Below are positions 61,528 to 64,000 of a stretch of DNA of 64,000 nucleotides, one piece after another; position 1 is the first letter of the stretch, and each line of letters starts with the position of its first letter. Below the pieces are notes generated by a model. The model worked only from the letters and a program-made list of their open reading frames with translations. It had not been told where the DNA came from and did not search any database. The position numbers and the translations under genes are program-made. Where the stretch lies: assembly GCF_029143285.1 (NCBI RefSeq), contig NZ_JAPDSH010000002.1:62001-126000 (forward strand), in the 5' to 3' direction. Source of the DNA: Vagococcus proximus. GTDB taxonomy: Bacteria; Bacillota; Bacilli; Lactobacillales; Vagococcaceae.

Positions 61528-62469
61528 ATGAAAAAATTAAGAGAGCTTGCCCTAGATGAAACATTTGAAATTTTTGTATATGTTAAACAAGCGGACGTTC
61601 GAGTTGCAAAAAATGGTAAGAAGTTTATTGCATTTACGTTCCAAGATACGTCAGGGTCGATTGACGGGAAGTTTTGGGGAGCATCAGAAGAAGAGATTAG
61701 TCGATTCGTTGCAGGCAGCGTTGTAGCATTATCAGGTAAACGAGAAGTTTATCAAGGAAATGCCCAAATCAAAATTTTACAATTACGATTAGCTGTAGAA
61801 GGTGAGCCAAATGATCCAGCATTATATATGGAGAAATCACCAGTCAAGCAAGAAGAGATGGTTGAAGAAATTACAGAAACTATTTTTGAAATTACAAATG
61901 CGACTTGGAACCGTATTGTACGTCATTTGTTGGCAGAATATCAAGCAGAATTTTATGAGTTTCCAGCAGCTAAACGTAATCATCATGCTTTTGCTGGTGG
62001 GTTAGCATACCACACGGTAAGTATGTTACGTATTGCGAAATCATTGTGTAAAGAGTATCCAGAGCTAAATGAGTCGCTATTATATTCGGGTGTTATTTTG
62101 CATGATTTAGGAAAAGTGATTGAGTTGTCAGGACCGGTTTCGACAGAATATACACTAGCTGGTAATTTAATTGGTCATATTGTACTAGTTGACGAAGAAA
62201 TTAGTAAAGCCTGTGTTCAATTAAAAATTGATGAACGTTCAGAAGATGTTATTTTATTAAAACATATGATTTTATCACATCATGGCTTATTAGAATACGG
62301 ATCACCAGTAAGACCACGTATTATTGAAGCGGAAGTCTTACATCAGATTGACAATATGGATGCGTCGATTCAAATGATGCTAGGTTCTGTTAAACAAGTA
62401 GGACCAGGTGAGTTTACAGAACGAATCTTTGGTATGGACAACCGTAGTTTCTACCGCCCAAACGTATAA
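61528..62469 (+). CDS. yhaM: 3'-5' exoribonuclease YhaM
   Basis: This 313-residue enzyme has an N-terminal OB fold (about 10-95, FIAFTFQDTSGSIDGKFWG) and an HD domain (about 140-290): HHAFAGGLAYHTVSM (residues near 151), ILHDLGK, and HMILSHHG. It removes short 3' tails from RNA and single-stranded DNA. It follows yhaN by 12 bases behind AAGGAGAAGAG and ends the operon. Confidence 0.94.
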   Translation: MKKLRELALDETFEIFVYVKQADVRVAKNGKKFIAFTFQDTSGSIDGKFWGASEEEISRFVAGSVVALSGKREVYQGNAQIKILQLRLAVEGEPNDPALYMEKSPVKQEEMVEEITETIFEITNATWNRIVRHLLAEYQAEFYEFPAAKRNHHAFAGGLAYHTVSMLRIAKSLCKEYPELNESLLYSGVILHDLGKVIELSGPVSTEYTLAGNLIGHIVLVDEEISKACVQLKIDERSEDVILLKHMILSHHGLLEYGSPVRPRIIEAEVLHQIDNMDASIQMMLGSVKQVGPGEFTERIFGMDNRSFYRPNV

Positions 62470-62506
62470 AAAAGAGTTAACCTTTTAAAAGGTTAACTCT
62501 TTTTTT
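62468..62506. terminator. Terminator shared by yhaM and ytpR
   Basis: GAGTTAACC (62474-62482) and GGTTAACTC (62491-62499) pair; the loop TTTTAAAA can close further; T7 follows. Confidence 0.92.
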
Positions 62507-63131
62507 ATAATGTGTATGATGCAGCGTTAAAAGCTTCGCCGACTGTCATTGTTTCAGGTAATTCTAGAATACCTTTAGCTTCAGGTGCGTTTGGTACGTG
62601 TAATTCTTTAGCAGAACAAATCATACCAAGACTTTCAACACCACGTAAAGCACCAGGCCAGATCATCATACCATCAGGCATCATAGCACCAGGTTTTGCA
62701 ACCACGACTGTTAAACCTTGTTTGATATTTGAAGCACCACATACGATTTGTAAAATTTCTCCATTGTCAACTTCTGTTTGTGTAACAGATAGGTGATCTG
62801 AATCTGGATGAGCTTCACATTCTTTAACATAACCAACAACAATCTTAGGACGACCATCATCTTCTAATGTTTCAGAGAAACCAGCTTCTTTTAAAGCTGA
62901 ATTCAAAGTAGTGATGTCTTCAGTTGACGGGTAAACTTGACCGTTACCCGTCAGGTTTGGTAGTAATGAACTTAAATTGAAGAAGTTCCAACCAACCGTC
63001 TCATTTGTTTCTTCTACGAAAACACGTGTAATGTTTCCTTTTGATTCTGAAGCGACAGGGTTACCTGCAGCATTTGCAACAGTGACTAAAAGTGTGTCAC
63101 CAACATGTTCTTTGTTATAACTAAAAATCAT
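62505..63131 (-). CDS. ytpR: YtpR-family tRNA-binding domain protein
   Basis: This 208-residue protein has an N-terminal DUF4479-like part (MIFSYNKEHVGDTLLVTV, about 1-85) and a C-terminal tRNA-binding OB domain (about 92-200, VVGYVKECEAHPDSDHLSVTQTEVD, IVCGASNIKQG, GVESLGMICSAKEL), homologous to the start of the phenylalanyl-tRNA synthetase beta chain. The frame is open 16 codons upstream; the ATG at 63131 follows AAGGAGATTATC. In Bacillus ytpR lies close to the thioredoxin gene ytpP, also near here. Confidence 0.92.
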   Translation of the reverse strand: MIFSYNKEHVGDTLLVTVANAAGNPVASESKGNITRVFVEETNETVGWNFFNLSSLLPNLTGNGQVYPSTEDITTLNSALKEAGFSETLEDDGRPKIVVGYVKECEAHPDSDHLSVTQTEVDNGEILQIVCGASNIKQGLTVVVAKPGAMMPDGMMIWPGALRGVESLGMICSAKELHVPNAPEAKGILELPETMTVGEAFNAASYTL

Positions 63132-63159
63132 GATAATCTCCTTTAAACCGTGATTAAGC

Positions 63160-63615
63160 TTATTTTTCTGGACGTACAACTAAAACGTCACATGGGGCAT
63201 GACGAATGATATAGTCACTGACACTTCCCATCATTAATTTTTCAACTGCACTGAGGCCAGATTGCCCAACCATTATTAAATCAGTTTTATGTGCTGTTGG
63301 CAAGTCTTCCGCCATTAAGGTCTTAGGTGAACCAAATGCTAAAATAGTTTCGACTTCATCGATTCCTTTAGAATGAGCGTATTCTTTATATTCTTCTAAG
63401 ACTTCTTTAGAGCGGTCTGTTTCTTGTTGAATTAAATCCGGGTTGACGAGTGAATATCCCATATTGCCATATAATCTGTTTTCGATAATATGAGCAACAA
63501 AAATTTTCGCTTTGTTTCTTTCAGCTACTGCAATAGCTTTATCAAAAGCCTCACGAGCTTGGTCACTACCATCTATTCCGACTAAAATACGTTGATATTC
63601 TTGTGTTTCTAACAT
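63160..63615 (-). CDS. Universal stress protein (UspA family)
   Basis: This 151-residue protein starts ETQEYQRILVGIDGSDQAREAFDKAIAVAE and has the ATP-type loop MVGQSGLSAVEKLMMGSVSDYIIRHAPCDVLVVR with the G-x2-G-x9-G(S) pattern. It should be a cytosolic dimer of the ATP-binding Usp class. A GTG at 63624 is in frame, but the ATG at 63615 lies six bases after AAGGAAGGTG. It lies between the thioredoxin and ytpR genes and is probably cotranscribed with them. Confidence 0.93.
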   Translation of the reverse strand: MLETQEYQRILVGIDGSDQAREAFDKAIAVAERNKAKIFVAHIIENRLYGNMGYSLVNPDLIQQETDRSKEVLEEYKEYAHSKGIDEVETILAFGSPKTLMAEDLPTAHKTDLIMVGQSGLSAVEKLMMGSVSDYIIRHAPCDVLVVRPEK

Positions 63616-63637
63616 GTGACTCACCTTCCTTAAGGGT

Positions 63638-63955
63638 TTATTTTATTGCATCATTTAAGAATGTGATAACTTGTTCTTTTGTTTTACGTTCTTTGTTTAC
63701 AAGACGTGCCACTTCTTTGCCTTTGCTTGTGACAACAAAACTTGGGATGCCAAATATTGCCCATTCACCGCATAAATTGATAAATTCATCGCGATCAACT
63801 TGGATAAATTTATAATCAGGATACATTTCAGCAATTTCTGGCATAACTGGTTTGATAAAGACACAGTCGCCACACCATTCTGCTGTGAAGAAAAAGACGC
63901 AATTGTCATTCTCGACATAGTTTGCTAATTCTTCATATGACGTTGGGATAATCAA
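63638..63955 (-). CDS. Thioredoxin-like protein with CGDC active site (YtpP-like)
   Basis: This 105-residue thioredoxin-fold protein has FFFTAEWCGDCVFIKPVMPEI, with CGDC in place of the usual CGPC, and the later cis-proline in FGIPSFVV. It lacks a signal peptide and should be cytosolic. The start is TTG with only a weak ribosome site (GGAAAG about 12 bases away), so the start is uncertain. Its place beside ytpR matches YtpP of Bacillus. It may act in thiol or nitrosothiol redox; the Asp in the motif probably changes its potential. Confidence 0.85.
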   Translation of the reverse strand: MIIPTSYEELANYVENDNCVFFFTAEWCGDCVFIKPVMPEIAEMYPDYKFIQVDRDEFINLCGEWAIFGIPSFVVTSKGKEVARLVNKERKTKEQVITFLNDAIK

Positions 63956-63964
63956 AATAAAAGC

Positions 63965-64000
63965 CTACTTTCCGTAAATAATTTCGTTTACTTTGTCAGC
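63965..64000 (-). CDS. 3' end of an unidentified gene (partial)
   Basis: On the minus strand the last eleven codons read ADKVNEIIYGK before TAG at 63967-63965; the rest is beyond the window. The stop lies 9 bases before the thioredoxin gene, suggesting one operon. In relatives the gene upstream of ytpP is often a glutamyl aminopeptidase of the M42 family, but these residues are too few to decide. Confidence 0.4.
   Translation of the reverse strand, partial: ADKVNEIIYGK

Overview
The window is a gene-dense, AT-rich stretch of chromosome from a low-GC Gram-positive bacterium, most likely a lactic acid bacterium of the Enterococcaceae (Vagococcus- or Enterococcus-like). The clues are a mevalonate pathway with class II HMG-CoA reductase, a CIRCE-controlled groE operon beside rex and ydiL, the spxH/relQ/nadK/mgtE block, coiA-pepF, a preQ1-controlled queT, and the yheA-yhaO-yhaN-yhaM block. 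The species assignment is inference from gene order and protein resemblance. No phage, insertion sequence, tRNA, rRNA or CRISPR array was seen. Most genes end in strong hairpin terminators, many shared by convergent neighbours.

Layout. 1-5.0 kb: partial MscS-type channel, SPFH protein, peptide transporter DtpT, and a GH18 glycosidase with a membrane tail. 5.0-8.7 kb: upper mevalonate operon (mvaS, thiolase, HMG-CoA reductase; minus strand). 8.9-19.3 kb: proline-iminopeptidase-like hydrolase, DUF1846 protein, ABC exporter, RNase J1 with a long leader, DHA2 drug exporter, ytoI-nrnA. 19.3-25.0 kb: ABC-F protein YdiF, Rex, CPBP protease YdiL, GroES/GroEL. 25.0-31.6 kb: LysR regulator with divergent YeiH, purine permease with an attenuator-like leader, CoiA, PepF. 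31.6-37.6 kb: SpxH, CYTH protein, RelQ, NAD kinase, pseudouridine synthase, MgtE, CutC. 37.7-43.4 kb: RlmA, a candidate structured RNA, TrmL, an HD phosphohydrolase, a chloramphenicol-acetyltransferase-like protein and a sialic acid cluster (ROK kinase, NanE, NanA). 43.5-50.4 kb: RecD2, lipid kinase, QueT, ArgS, ArgR. 50.4-53.8 kb: a YheO-type regulator divergent from an operon of an MFS transporter, a TIM-barrel isomerase and a RidA deaminase. 53.9-64 kb: second RluA-type synthase, class A PBP, YlbF/YheA protein, YhaO-YhaN-YhaM, YtpR, universal stress protein, thioredoxin and the tail of one more gene.

Most of this is conserved housekeeping content. The parts most worth attention are: (i) a three-hairpin, terminator-ended RNA candidate upstream of trmL with its own good promoter; (ii) the YheO/MFS/isomerase/RidA unit, which looks like an uncharacterised uptake and catabolic operon with a palindromic operator candidate; (iii) thiolase and HMG-CoA reductase encoded in the same frame and separated by one stop codon, a split form of the fused enterococcal MvaE; (iv) leaders of rnjA and of the NCS2 purine permease that match no RNA family I recognise; and (v) a GH18 enzyme with a C-terminal multi-pass membrane tail. 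All functions come from reading motifs and gene order; no database search was possible.
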